Virus record (IMG/VR): IMGVR_UViG_3300009177_000034 | Coordinates: 1-64,000 of that record | DNA length: 64,000 nucleotides | Reading direction: 5' to 3' (one strand) | Origin: a virus | In this document: positions 41,503 to 48,503 of the stretch, in pieces | Layout of the letters: each line of letters starts with the position of its first letter | How positions within the stretch are numbered: the first letter of the stretch is position 1 | Notes under the pieces: model-generated | Told to the model about the DNA's origin: nothing | What the model saw: the letters and a program-made list of their open reading frames with translations, nothing else | Databases searched by the model: none | Position numbers and translations under genes: made by a program

Positions 41503-42210
41503 CTAGCCCCGGAAGGCGCGGTAGAGGCGGGCGGTCCAGGTGCGCGCGGCGCCCGTGATGGTCTGGGCCCCCGACACGGAGACGCTGGCGAACGACAGGT
41601 GCGTGGAGGCCTCCGTCGTGGCGACGGTCGTGCCGGCGGCGCGCGCCGTCAGCAGGATCGTATGGGCCACGACCGGGCCCGCGGACACCAGCGGGTGCGC
41701 CGCGGCGACCTGGTAGTCGGTCCCGAGCACGCCCCCGGCCCTGTTGATCGCGCGCGACAGGTTCAGCAGCGTGGCGTCGGCGCTGGCGCCGATCAGCACC
41801 TCGCCCTCGGCGGGCGTCAGGGCCGTGGCCTTGAACGTGTAGGTCGTGGTCCCGATGGTCACGGTGTCGTTGGCCGTCGGCACGACGGTGTCAGACGTGA
41901 GCAGGGCCGTCGCCACCGTCGGCAGGAGCGTGTTGCGGAACGTCAGGCGCACCAGGTCGGCGCCCTGGCCCGCGGTGCCCACGACCTCCAGGCCCGCCTC
42001 CAGGTCGGCCGGCGGGAAGAACACCGGGCGCACCCAGCGCGAGACGACGGCGCCGGGGAGGGCCACGTCGACGGTGCCCTCGGCCTGGGCGGCCAGCACG
42101 GGGGGCGTCACCGAGACGACCGACGCGAGCGCGCGCGCCGCGGGGTAGCCGAACAGGTAGCCGTGGCGGCCGTAGTGCCGCGCCTGCCGGTCAGTGAACA
42201 GGTTGCTCAT
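41503..42210 (-). CDS. Structural protein sharing a domain with the tail tube
   Basis: The 235-residue protein begins MSNLFTDRQARHYGRHGYLF. Residues about 110-205 (DTVTIGTTTYTFKATALTP, EGEVLIGASADATLLNLSRA, NRAGGVLGTDY) repeat the inserted domain of the tail tube protein. Between the capsid-region genes and the connector, it is probably a minor capsid or neck-decorating protein. The duplicated domain may give both structures the same adhesive surface. Confidence 0.7.
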   Translation of the reverse strand: MSNLFTDRQARHYGRHGYLFGYPAARALASVVSVTPPVLAAQAEGTVDVALPGAVVSRWVRPVFFPPADLEAGLEVVGTAGQGADLVRLTFRNTLLPTVATALLTSDTVVPTANDTVTIGTTTYTFKATALTPAEGEVLIGASADATLLNLSRAINRAGGVLGTDYQVAAAHPLVSAGPVVAHTILLTARAAGTTVATTEASTHLSFASVSVSGAQTITGAARTWTARLYRAFRG

Positions 42211-42622
42211 CGCCCCTCCGCTTCACTTTGCCGCCGCCCTTGCCCTTGGTGGCGCCGGCGGGTTCGAGGCCGCCCTGGCCGTCCAGGACGAGCGGGGGCG
42301 TGTCGGCGGCGTCCAGGTCGGCGTCCGTCGCCTCCCGCATCCACCGGGCCGCGATCAGCGTGGCGACGTTGCGCCAGCCGTCCCAGTCCACGACCGTGCC
42401 CACCGCGAGCGTCTCGCCCTCATGGAGGAACGGGCGGAGCACGACGCCGAAGCGCGCCGCGTCGACCAGGCCCTCGGCGGTCGGGCGGAGCCAGCGCCCC
42501 TCGATGAGCCGCTGGCCGTTGCGCCAGGCCTCGACCGTGGCCGCGGGCACCCGGTCGCCGCCCTGATACTGCCGGCCGCCCTCCTGAAAGGGGCGGCCGA
42601 CGACGTAGAACTGCGCGCCCAT
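42191..42622 (-). CDS. Head-associated small protein
   Basis: The 143-residue protein starts MGAQFYVVGRPFQEGGRQYQ at ATG 42622. Beta-like blocks (RLIEGRWLRPTAEGL, ALAVGTVVDWDGWRN-type) precede a basic tail (TKGKGGGKVKRRG). It overlaps the start of the next gene by about 20 bases. A decoration or accessory head role is suggested only by the neighbouring capsid gene. Confidence 0.6.
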   Translation of the reverse strand: MGAQFYVVGRPFQEGGRQYQGGDRVPAATVEAWRNGQRLIEGRWLRPTAEGLVDAARFGVVLRPFLHEGETLAVGTVVDWDGWRNVATLIAARWMREATDADLDAADTPPLVLDGQGGLEPAGATKGKGGGKVKRRGDEQPVH

Positions 42623-42624
42623 CG

Positions 42625-43596
42625 CTAGGCGATGACGTTGGACCAGAAGTAGGCCAGTTCCGGGGCCACGACCTTGTTGCTGACCGCCGTCTCCGCCTCG
42701 ATGCGCTCCGCGCCGAGCCCGAGGAGCGGGATCGGGATGCGGTAGGTGGCCACGGTGGTGCCGAGGCCGCCGCTGACGCCCTTCCAGACGAACTGGTAGC
42801 CGGCGGACGGGGCCAGGAGCGAGGGCGACTGGGCCGCGTAGGCCAGCAGGGCATGCTTGCCGAAGGCGAAGTCGTAGGTCTCGACGGCGGCGCCCTCGTT
42901 GTTGGTGGCCTTGATGGCCTTCGCCACCAGGACGCGCTCGACCCCGAACAGCGCGGCCAGCACCGAGTCCGTCACCATCGTCGGCGCCGCGGGGCTGCTG
43001 CTGTACTTGATCCGGTCGATGATGTCGGGGTGGTCCAGGAGGGCGTTGTAGACGCCGAAGCCCAGGACCAGGGTGTTCGGCTCGTAGCCCGTCTGGCCCA
43101 GGATCAGGGCCTTCGCCGCGCGCACGTTGCCGATGGGGTTCGACGTGGCGTAGCTGTCCCAGTTGACGGCGGTCGTGTCGTCGGTGCCCCAGACGCCCGT
43201 CTTGAAGAACTCCTCGGCCCACTGCAATTCCATGCGGAGCAGGAGCTTGCCCGCCACGAACTCCGCGGCGTCGCGGTCCATGTCCAGGGGCTCGTCCGCG
43301 TTGGCGCGCTCCTGGGGGCCCACGTCCTTGTGGAACGCCATGACCTCGGCCATGTAGCTCCCGTACGACAGCCGGTAGCCGCCGCCCGCGCTCTCCGTCA
43401 GCGAGGCGCGCGGCTTCGCATCGTCCCGCAACCAGTCGTTCCGGTTGTAGATGCGGTACATGTCGCTTTTCTTGTCGACAAGCACGCGCGGGAAGACCTT
43501 CGCGGCGATGAACTGTTCCGCGTTCTGGGTGTACTTGACGCTGATCTGCGTCAGGACGCGGTCGATGTGAAGCTGCTGAACTGTCGGCTGCGGCAT
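42625..43596 (-). CDS. Major capsid protein
   Basis: The 323-residue protein follows a strong AAGGAGG and begins MPQPTVQQLHIDRVLTQISV. It has the composition and length of an HK97-fold capsid: an E-loop-like segment (SDMYRIYNRNDWL), a spine helix (MDRDAAEFVAGKLLLRMEL) and the P-domain-like sequence (PNTLVLGFGVYNALLDHP). The order protease, scaffold, decoration, capsid, connector is canonical. No N-terminal prodomain cleavage site is obvious. Confidence 0.88.
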   Translation of the reverse strand: MPQPTVQQLHIDRVLTQISVKYTQNAEQFIAAKVFPRVLVDKKSDMYRIYNRNDWLRDDAKPRASLTESAGGGYRLSYGSYMAEVMAFHKDVGPQERANADEPLDMDRDAAEFVAGKLLLRMELQWAEEFFKTGVWGTDDTTAVNWDSYATSNPIGNVRAAKALILGQTGYEPNTLVLGFGVYNALLDHPDIIDRIKYSSSPAAPTMVTDSVLAALFGVERVLVAKAIKATNNEGAAVETYDFAFGKHALLAYAAQSPSLLAPSAGYQFVWKGVSGGLGTTVATYRIPIPLLGLGAERIEAETAVSNKVVAPELAYFWSNVIA

Positions 43597-43693
43597 GAGA
43601 GGCCTCCTTGAGGATCAAGGCGGCTCCCACCGCGGCGTCGGCTCGACGGCTCCGGGGTGCGGGTGTGGAAGCGGGCTTGCTCGGGACCGGGGT

Positions 43694-43909
43694 CTAGTGG
43701 CTCAGGCTACGCCATTTCTCCGCGATAGCGGTGATGCCGCGCACATGGCGCAGCAGGTCGTGGGTCAAGTCCCGTCGCTCGGGCGACAGGGTGCCCGACC
43801 GCAGCGACGCCTCGGCCTGGCGCTCCATCTCCCAGGCCTGCTCGCCAAAGCTGAGCATCGGGAGCAGCGGGCGCAGGGCCCGGGCCGGCGCGGGCGGTGC
43901 CGTGGCCAC
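43694..43909 (-). CDS. Small head-region helical protein
   Basis: GTG 43909 follows GGAGGGG. The 71-residue product has a proline-alanine start and a helix (GEQAWEMERQAEASLRSG, LTHDLLRHVRGITAIAEKW). It lies between the decoration protein and the capsid gene. A chaperone-like or structural role is possible. Confidence 0.6.
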   Translation of the reverse strand: MATAPPAPARALRPLLPMLSFGEQAWEMERQAEASLRSGTLSPERRDLTHDLLRHVRGITAIAEKWRSLSH

Positions 43910-43923
43910 TGGGAACCCCTCCG

Positions 43924-44292
43924 CTAGGCCCCGCGCGGGACCGCGCAGTTGATGAGGACCGTGGCGATCTCGCCCGCGGCCCCCGCGCCCTGCATCACCT
44001 GGCCCACCGGGGTCCCCGAGACCGCGGCCTGGCCGTCGACGCTGTGCGCGATGCGGTTCCCCGCCACGAGGGCGGCGTTGGCGCTGACCTTCGTGATGCC
44101 CTCGTAGCAGACGTTCGCCGCCTGCCCGACGTTCGGCGTGTCCTGGAGGACCCCGATGGTGTCGTCGGTGGTGGCCGAGACGAGGCCGACGGTGTTCTCG
44201 CCGGTCAGCTTGACGAACTTGAACTGGTGGAGGCGCAGGTCCTCCGACGCGGTGACGGCGACCAGACGCTGCTGCGGGCCTTCGTATGCCAT
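43924..44292 (-). CDS. Capsid decoration protein (DUF2190-like)
   Basis: The 122-residue protein begins MAYEGPQQRLVAVTASEDL and has the beta pattern of capsid-cement proteins (FKFVKLTGENTVGLVSATTD, IGVLQDTPNVGQAANVCYEG, GQVMQGAGAAGEIATVLI). DUF2190-type proteins sit on the capsid surface and stabilise it. The placement just before the major capsid gene supports this. Confidence 0.8.
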   Translation of the reverse strand: MAYEGPQQRLVAVTASEDLRLHQFKFVKLTGENTVGLVSATTDDTIGVLQDTPNVGQAANVCYEGITKVSANAALVAGNRIAHSVDGQAAVSGTPVGQVMQGAGAAGEIATVLINCAVPRGA

Positions 44293-44325
44293 AGGGCTCC
44301 CCTTTCAGTCGTGAAGGCGCACGCC

Positions 44326-45408
44326 CTAGTGGCGGGCCCGCTGCTCGTCGACGTAGCGCTTGTAGAGGTCCGGGTGGGCCTTCGTCACCTGGTCGACGGC
44401 GGCGCTGTAGTCCAGCTTGCCGTCGGCCTTGGCGATGAGGCCCTGGGCCTTGGCGTCGATCTCGCTCCAGGCATCGCCCGTGCCGCCGCCGCTCTGGTCC
44501 GAGCCGGCGGCCTTGAAGAGGCCCGCGGCGATCATGCCCGCGTCGGCGGCGCGCAGCAGTTCGGTGACGCGCTTGGCCACGTCGGGGGACAGCTTCTCGT
44601 CGATCTCGCGGAGGACCGCGTGGTCGTCGTCGGCCTTGATCGGCAGGCCCTTGAACGTCGCGCACTTGGCCACGTACTCGGCGGTGAGGCGCGCGTCCTT
44701 CTCGGCCTTGGCGATGCCCTCCACGACCTCCAGGCGCTTCTTCAATTCCACGCTCTCGGCGGTGGCGTCGTCGAGGCGCTTCTGGATGTCGTCCGGGGCG
44801 GGGGTCTTGTCAGTCTCGGTGGCGGCCATGGGGTCTCCCTTCATCGTGACGGCGGGGATGGCGTGGGGCGCAGCGTTGGGGTCCGGATTCAGCGGTTGCG
44901 GGACGGCCAGCGGCTGCACCAGCGCGGGGTCCACCGGGCCCTTGCCGCGCACGGCCAGGAACGACTCCAGCATCTGCGTCAGCTTGCCCAGCGCGTCGGC
45001 GAGCCAGGCGCCCTCGGTCGCGGGCACCGCCTTGTCGTCCTTCGGCTCCTTGGGCGGGTCGGCCTTCGGCGCCTCGGGGGGCGTCTCGACGGCGGCCGCC
45101 TTCGGCGCCTCGGGCGGGAACGGCTCCGCCTTCTTGACGCCGAGCTTCTCCATCGTCTGGTCGAACAGGGCCCGGAACCCGGACACCTTGGCGATCATCT
45201 CGGGCGTGGCGACAGGGGTCGGCTCGGTCATGGCGGCGTCCCTCTTGAACAGCACAACGTGAGCGCCCTCGCCGGTGGCGGAGTCTATCGAGGCCCCCCG
45301 GTCGACGAGGTCGATCCGCTGGTAGCGGAGGTTCGTGAGGCGGCGCGCCTTGCGCGGGCCCTTCGGAAGGGTATTGACGTGCACGCCGTCCACGGTCGGC
45401 TGGGGCAT
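44326..45408 (-). CDS. Head scaffold protein
   Basis: The 360-residue protein begins MPQPTVDGVHVNTLPKG, has an XkdF-like continuation (YQRIDLVDRGASI, GAHVVLFKRD), a long acidic/proline-rich and helical middle (TPEMIAKVSGFRALFDQTM, ELKKRLEVVEGIAKAEKDA) and a C-terminus (AWSEIDAKAQGLIAKADGK, YKRYVDEQRARH) usual for scaffolds downstream of the protease. It should direct procapsid assembly and then be removed. Its MPQPTV start is shared with the capsid protein. Confidence 0.82.
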   Translation of the reverse strand: MPQPTVDGVHVNTLPKGPRKARRLTNLRYQRIDLVDRGASIDSATGEGAHVVLFKRDAAMTEPTPVATPEMIAKVSGFRALFDQTMEKLGVKKAEPFPPEAPKAAAVETPPEAPKADPPKEPKDDKAVPATEGAWLADALGKLTQMLESFLAVRGKGPVDPALVQPLAVPQPLNPDPNAAPHAIPAVTMKGDPMAATETDKTPAPDDIQKRLDDATAESVELKKRLEVVEGIAKAEKDARLTAEYVAKCATFKGLPIKADDDHAVLREIDEKLSPDVAKRVTELLRAADAGMIAAGLFKAAGSDQSGGGTGDAWSEIDAKAQGLIAKADGKLDYSAAVDQVTKAHPDLYKRYVDEQRARH

Positions 45409-45872
45409 CAGGCTACCTCGCAGCGGAGCGTCAGCGGCGCCAGGTCGTCGTCCTCGGGCATCTCCACGATCTTCACGTCGGCCCCGCCCTCGACGCTGAA
45501 CATCAGGCGGTCCCCGCGCACCACCCGCTGGTAGGTCGCCTCGGGCACCTCGTAGCCCACGAAGTGGCCGACCGGGAGGACGCCGTCGGGGATGCCGAGG
45601 GCCTTGATCTTCTCGGGGGTGAAGGCCATCGACTCGATCAGGCGCGACTGGGCGACGCCCTCGTGCATCTCGCCGCCCAGGCCCACGCCCTTGAGGACGA
45701 AGTCGTAGGCGGCCTCCTCGATGTCCTCGGGTTCCGTCACGTCGCCCTGCTTGTCAACGAAGACCTTCCCGTCACGGGTGCGACTGATAATGGCCCACCC
45801 CCAGACGCGACGAGGCGATGCGGATTTGAACACTACGTCGAGTTCCCAGGCTACGGAGACTGGAGTTGGCAT
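45408..45872 (-). CDS. XkdF-like prohead protease
   Basis: The 154-residue protein shows the XkdF serine-protease pattern: VWGWAIISRTRDGKVFVDKQ, GDVTEPEDIEEAAYDFVL, GGEMHEGVAQSRLIESMAF and GVLPVGHFVGYEV. It should cleave the scaffold and itself after procapsid assembly. ATG 45872 is taken; GTG 45887 is an alternative. It directly precedes the scaffold gene. An inverted repeat (CACTCTAGAGAGTG) lies just upstream near 45894-45907. Confidence 0.88.
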   Translation of the reverse strand: MPTPVSVAWELDVVFKSASPRRVWGWAIISRTRDGKVFVDKQGDVTEPEDIEEAAYDFVLKGVGLGGEMHEGVAQSRLIESMAFTPEKIKALGIPDGVLPVGHFVGYEVPEATYQRVVRGDRLMFSVEGGADVKIVEMPEDDDLAPLTLRCEVA

Positions 45873-45925
45873 GTGATCTGACAGCACGCTACCACACTCT
45901 AGAGAGTGGACTACTACTCCTCGTG

Positions 45926-46426
45926 CTACTCCAGGGCGTCCTGCCGCATGGGGCGCCGCCGGTTTCGAGCCTGCTCTGCCCGTGTTGCCCAGCGAAGGTT
46001 CCCCGCCTCGTACCCCCGGCCATTGTCGACGCGGTCAAGCGTATGAGCCGGGGAGGGGCGCGGGCCGACGTGGGCGAAGAACGTCTCGAAGTTGAGCATG
46101 GCTGGCGCCACGGCAATCCCGCGTCCGGCGTAGTCTTTCGCCTGCGGATGGTCTGGGCGACACCGTCGGATCATATTCTGGTGGGCCAGGTACTCCGGGA
46201 GGCGGCTCCCTCCGTAGCGGAGCGAGCGTTCTCGGGTCAACTCCAGGCTGGCGCAGCCGCACGAGGTTGTGTGGCCGCTTTTGAGGTTGCCCTGGTCGAC
46301 GATGCGCTCGTTCCCGCAGGCGCACCGCACCTGCCACGTCTTGAGATAATGCGGCCGCGTCGGACCGGCGCCGACAACAGTCAGCCGGCCAAACGTGCTG
46401 CCCACCTCGACGGCGTCGGACCGCAC
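45926..46426 (-). CDS. YGGRG-family homing-endonuclease-like protein
   Basis: The 166-residue protein has an N-terminal zinc module (TWQVRCACGNERIV, TTSCGCASLEL) and the family core (MIRRCRPDHP, DYAGRGIAVAP, LDRVDNGRGYEAGN, LRWATRAEQARN) but no HTH tail. It separates the small gene 46434 from the protease gene, within the head module. Same-strand placement makes it a likely passenger. The missing tail may mean a shorter target-recognition part. Confidence 0.8.
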   Translation of the reverse strand: MRSDAVEVGSTFGRLTVVGAGPTRPHYLKTWQVRCACGNERIVDQGNLKSGHTTSCGCASLELTRERSLRYGGSRLPEYLAHQNMIRRCRPDHPQAKDYAGRGIAVAPAMLNFETFFAHVGPRPSPAHTLDRVDNGRGYEAGNLRWATRAEQARNRRRPMRQDALE

Positions 46427-46433
46427 TGGCGCG

Positions 46434-46694
46434 CTACTCCAGGGCCGACCGGGGCACCGTCACGCTCCGGGGGCGCCCCGTCGCGTCGACGACCCGGACC
46501 CGCCGCCCGCGCCCGCTCACGCGGGTCACCGTGCCGGCGAGGCCGGCCGCCCAGGCCAGCGACGGGCGGAGGGCGTTGGCTGCGGGCAGGGTCACCGCGC
46601 CGCCCCGCACGTCCGCCTCGGCCTCTGCCGCCGCCACCGGGTCTGTCATGCGTCTGAGTCTACGCTGCGGCGCGTACGAAGCGGGCGCGTTCAT
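46434..46694 (-). CDS. Small protein of the head module
   Basis: The 86-residue reading begins MNAPASYAPQRRLRRM; an internal ATG at 46649 (MTDPVAAAEAEAD) would give 71 residues, and the start is unsettled. The rest is strand-like (GTVTRVSGRGRRVRVVDATG, SVTVPRSALE). It lies just after the MuF gene. Function unknown. Confidence 0.5.
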   Translation of the reverse strand: MNAPASYAPQRRLRRMTDPVAAAEAEADVRGGAVTLPAANALRPSLAWAAGLAGTVTRVSGRGRRVRVVDATGRPRSVTVPRSALE

Positions 46695-46706
46695 TCAGCG
46701 CTCGAT

Positions 46707-48503
46707 TCACTCGGCTCTGGCCCGCGGCTCCAGCACCAGCGAGCACCGGCAGTTCTGGGTGATAATGCCACCGGCCATGTAGAACCCATCCCCCGTCTGG
46801 AGGTTGTAGACCGGCCCATGGAACGCATACGCCTCGACCATGCGAACGCGATCCGGCTCTACGTCGGTGGCCTCTCGGAGAATGCGCTCGCCCAGCGCCT
46901 CGGCGTCTCGCGCAGCGTCATCGCCCGACGGCTGGCCGCCCACGGGATACCGCGGCGCTCCCAGAGCGAGGCGGAGCGGCTCAAGTGGCAAGGCATGACC
47001 CCCGCGCAACGCCAGCGCCAGGTCCGCGCAGCGCACGCCGCGGCCACAGGGCGCACGGTCCCGCTGGCGACCAAACTGCGACTCGCGGCGACTCGGGAGG
47101 CTCGGGCACAGTTCGGAAGCGCGGAGGAGGCGCGCCTCGCGGGGATGCTCCAGCAGCGAGGCGTCGTCGTGACCCCGCAGCGAGCCATCGGCCCATATAA
47201 CTGCGACCTGGGAGCCGGCCCCGTCGCCGTGGAAGTCTTCGGCGGCAACTGGCACACGCGTGGGCGGCGCTACGCGCGCCAAGCGGAGCGCACGCGCCAC
47301 ATCCTCAATGCGGGCTGGCATCTCCTCGTGGTGGTCGTGACACGAGCGGCCCCACTGACGGAGGCGACTGCTGATTACGTCGCTGCCTACGTGGAGGCGG
47401 CCCGCCTGGACCCAGCCGCCCGGCGTGAGTATCGGATGGTTCGGGGTGCAGGCCAGACGCTTACCGCTGGCGGTGCGGAGGATGACCATATCGCCCTGGT
47501 AGATGCGGGCACTCGTCGCCGCAATCCGCGAACCGGGCGCTACGAGCGCGTCACCCGGTAGGCAGTTCGGATGCGCCGGCGGGCCCTCAGGGAACGCCTG
47601 GCCGATGGGGCGCGTCTCGCCGTCCAGTTCCCGGCACCGCTCGCAGGCGCTCGCGTCCTGGATGCGCCAGACCTGGACGTGGTCGGGCGGCAGCAGGTCG
47701 AGGGCGTCCAGGACCGCCCACCCCTCCACCAGGCCGGCCTGCGCCGCCGCCCACGTCTCCGTCGCGGCAATGGTCAGCGTCCGGGCGGCCCGGAGTTCCT
47801 CGCCGTAGACGGCCAGGGCCGCGCGAATCTGCGGGCGCGACAGGCGACCGTCCGCCAGGAGGCGCGTGCGCTCGGCCTGCAGCGCCGCCGCCTGGGCCTC
47901 CGTCAGGCCGACCATCGTCCGGAGTTCGGCCGCCGTCTCCTCGACGGACAGGCCGGCGCGGATGCTGCCCGCGATCACGGCGCGGATGGCCGCGCGCGTG
48001 CCCGCCGTCACCTCGGCCACCGCGGCGGCCGCGCGCCGCTCGGCCCAGTCCGCGGCGGCGGCGCGGACGATGGCCAGGTCGGCCGCCTCGGTCCCGTCGG
48101 GCCCGCCGTCGTGCCGGGCGCCGGCGCGGAGGGCCGTCAGGAAGGCCGCGCCCAGGGCCACGACCAGGCCGGCCAGCAGCGCCCGCTCATGCTCCTGCCA
48201 CGGCAGGTCGTCCACCTGGGCGTCCGTCAGGTCGGCCTCCGGGGAGTCGAGCCAGGCGCGCACGCGCTGCTCGGAGAACTGCTCGCGCAGTTGCGTCACG
48301 GCGGCCTGGTAGGTGGCGGCCACGTCGCGCTCCGCCCGCTGCGCGGCCCGCTCCAGGGCGGCCACGAGGGCGGGGTTGTCGGCCTTCGCCAGGTGCGCGT
48401 CCGCGAGGTCGAGGAAGCGGTCCAGCGCCGCCAGCAGCGGCGCCAGGCTCACGCGAGGAGTTGCCACGGGCATCATCCGACCCGGGCTTCTTTCTTCACT
48501 CAC
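46707..48503 (-). CDS. MuF-type head morphogenesis protein, split by an intein
   Basis: The 598-residue precursor has a helical MuF domain (residues 20-313) ending PPAHPN and, after an intein, the extein tail CRCSLVLEPRARAE. HPNCRC is the hallmark end of SPP1 gp7/MuF proteins, so residues 314-584 are an insertion that splices out. MuF proteins join the portal and are packed with it inside the procapsid. Start GTG 48503 overlaps the portal stop; ATG 48476 is possible. The mature protein would be 327 residues. Confidence 0.92.
   Translation of the reverse strand: MSEERSPGRMMPVATPRVSLAPLLAALDRFLDLADAHLAKADNPALVAALERAAQRAERDVAATYQAAVTQLREQFSEQRVRAWLDSPEADLTDAQVDDLPWQEHERALLAGLVVALGAAFLTALRAGARHDGGPDGTEAADLAIVRAAAADWAERRAAAAVAEVTAGTRAAIRAVIAGSIRAGLSVEETAAELRTMVGLTEAQAAALQAERTRLLADGRLSRPQIRAALAVYGEELRAARTLTIAATETWAAAQAGLVEGWAVLDALDLLPPDHVQVWRIQDASACERCRELDGETRPIGQAFPEGPPAHPNCLPGDALVAPGSRIAATSARIYQGDMVILRTASGKRLACTPNHPILTPGGWVQAGRLHVGSDVISSRLRQWGRSCHDHHEEMPARIEDVARALRLARVAPPTRVPVAAEDFHGDGAGSQVAVIWADGSLRGHDDASLLEHPREARLLRASELCPSLPSRRESQFGRQRDRAPCGRGVRCADLALALRGGHALPLEPLRLALGAPRYPVGGQPSGDDAARDAEALGERILREATDVEPDRVRMVEAYAFHGPVYNLQTGDGFYMAGGIITQNCRCSLVLEPRARAE
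46752..47564 (-). mobile_element. Class 1 intein in MuF gene
   Basis: Codons for residues 314-584 hold the intein. It begins CLPGDALVAPG (Cys1), has a block B motif (CTPNHPILT with the TxxH pattern), a middle segment (RIEDVARAL, AEDFHGDG) and a block F/G end (VYNLQTGDGFYMAGG, IITQN) followed by Cys+1. The penultimate residue is Gln rather than the usual His. There is no in-frame endonuclease domain of recognised type; the nuclease gene is on the opposite strand. Total length is 271 residues. Confidence 0.9.
46818..47561 (+). CDS. Vsr/DUF559-like homing endonuclease, antisense to the intein
   Basis: The 247-residue ORF on the plus strand lies wholly inside the intein DNA, and its stop codon abuts the first intein codon. 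It has an N-terminal HTH (YVGGLSENALAQRLGVSRSV) and a Vsr-like nuclease core (QQRGVVVTPQRAIGPYNCDL, VAVEVFGGNWHTRGR, HILNAGWHLLVVVVT) with likely catalytic D and H, ending RRNPRTGRYERVTR. Phage homing endonucleases with this core are known to me; the antisense, near-complete overlap with an intein is unusual. Both strands are open for 744 bases. Confidence 0.88.
   Translation: MERIRLDHANAIRLYVGGLSENALAQRLGVSRSVIARRLAAHGIPRRSQSEAERLKWQGMTPAQRQRQVRAAHAAATGRTVPLATKLRLAATREARAQFGSAEEARLAGMLQQRGVVVTPQRAIGPYNCDLGAGPVAVEVFGGNWHTRGRRYARQAERTRHILNAGWHLLVVVVTRAAPLTEATADYVAAYVEAARLDPAARREYRMVRGAGQTLTAGGAEDDHIALVDAGTRRRNPRTGRYERVTR

Noticed and set aside
45888-45925. Perfect short palindrome CACTCTAGAGAGTG taken as an operator
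   Set aside because: It is a single copy with no matching site elsewhere in the window, so regulatory use cannot be argued.
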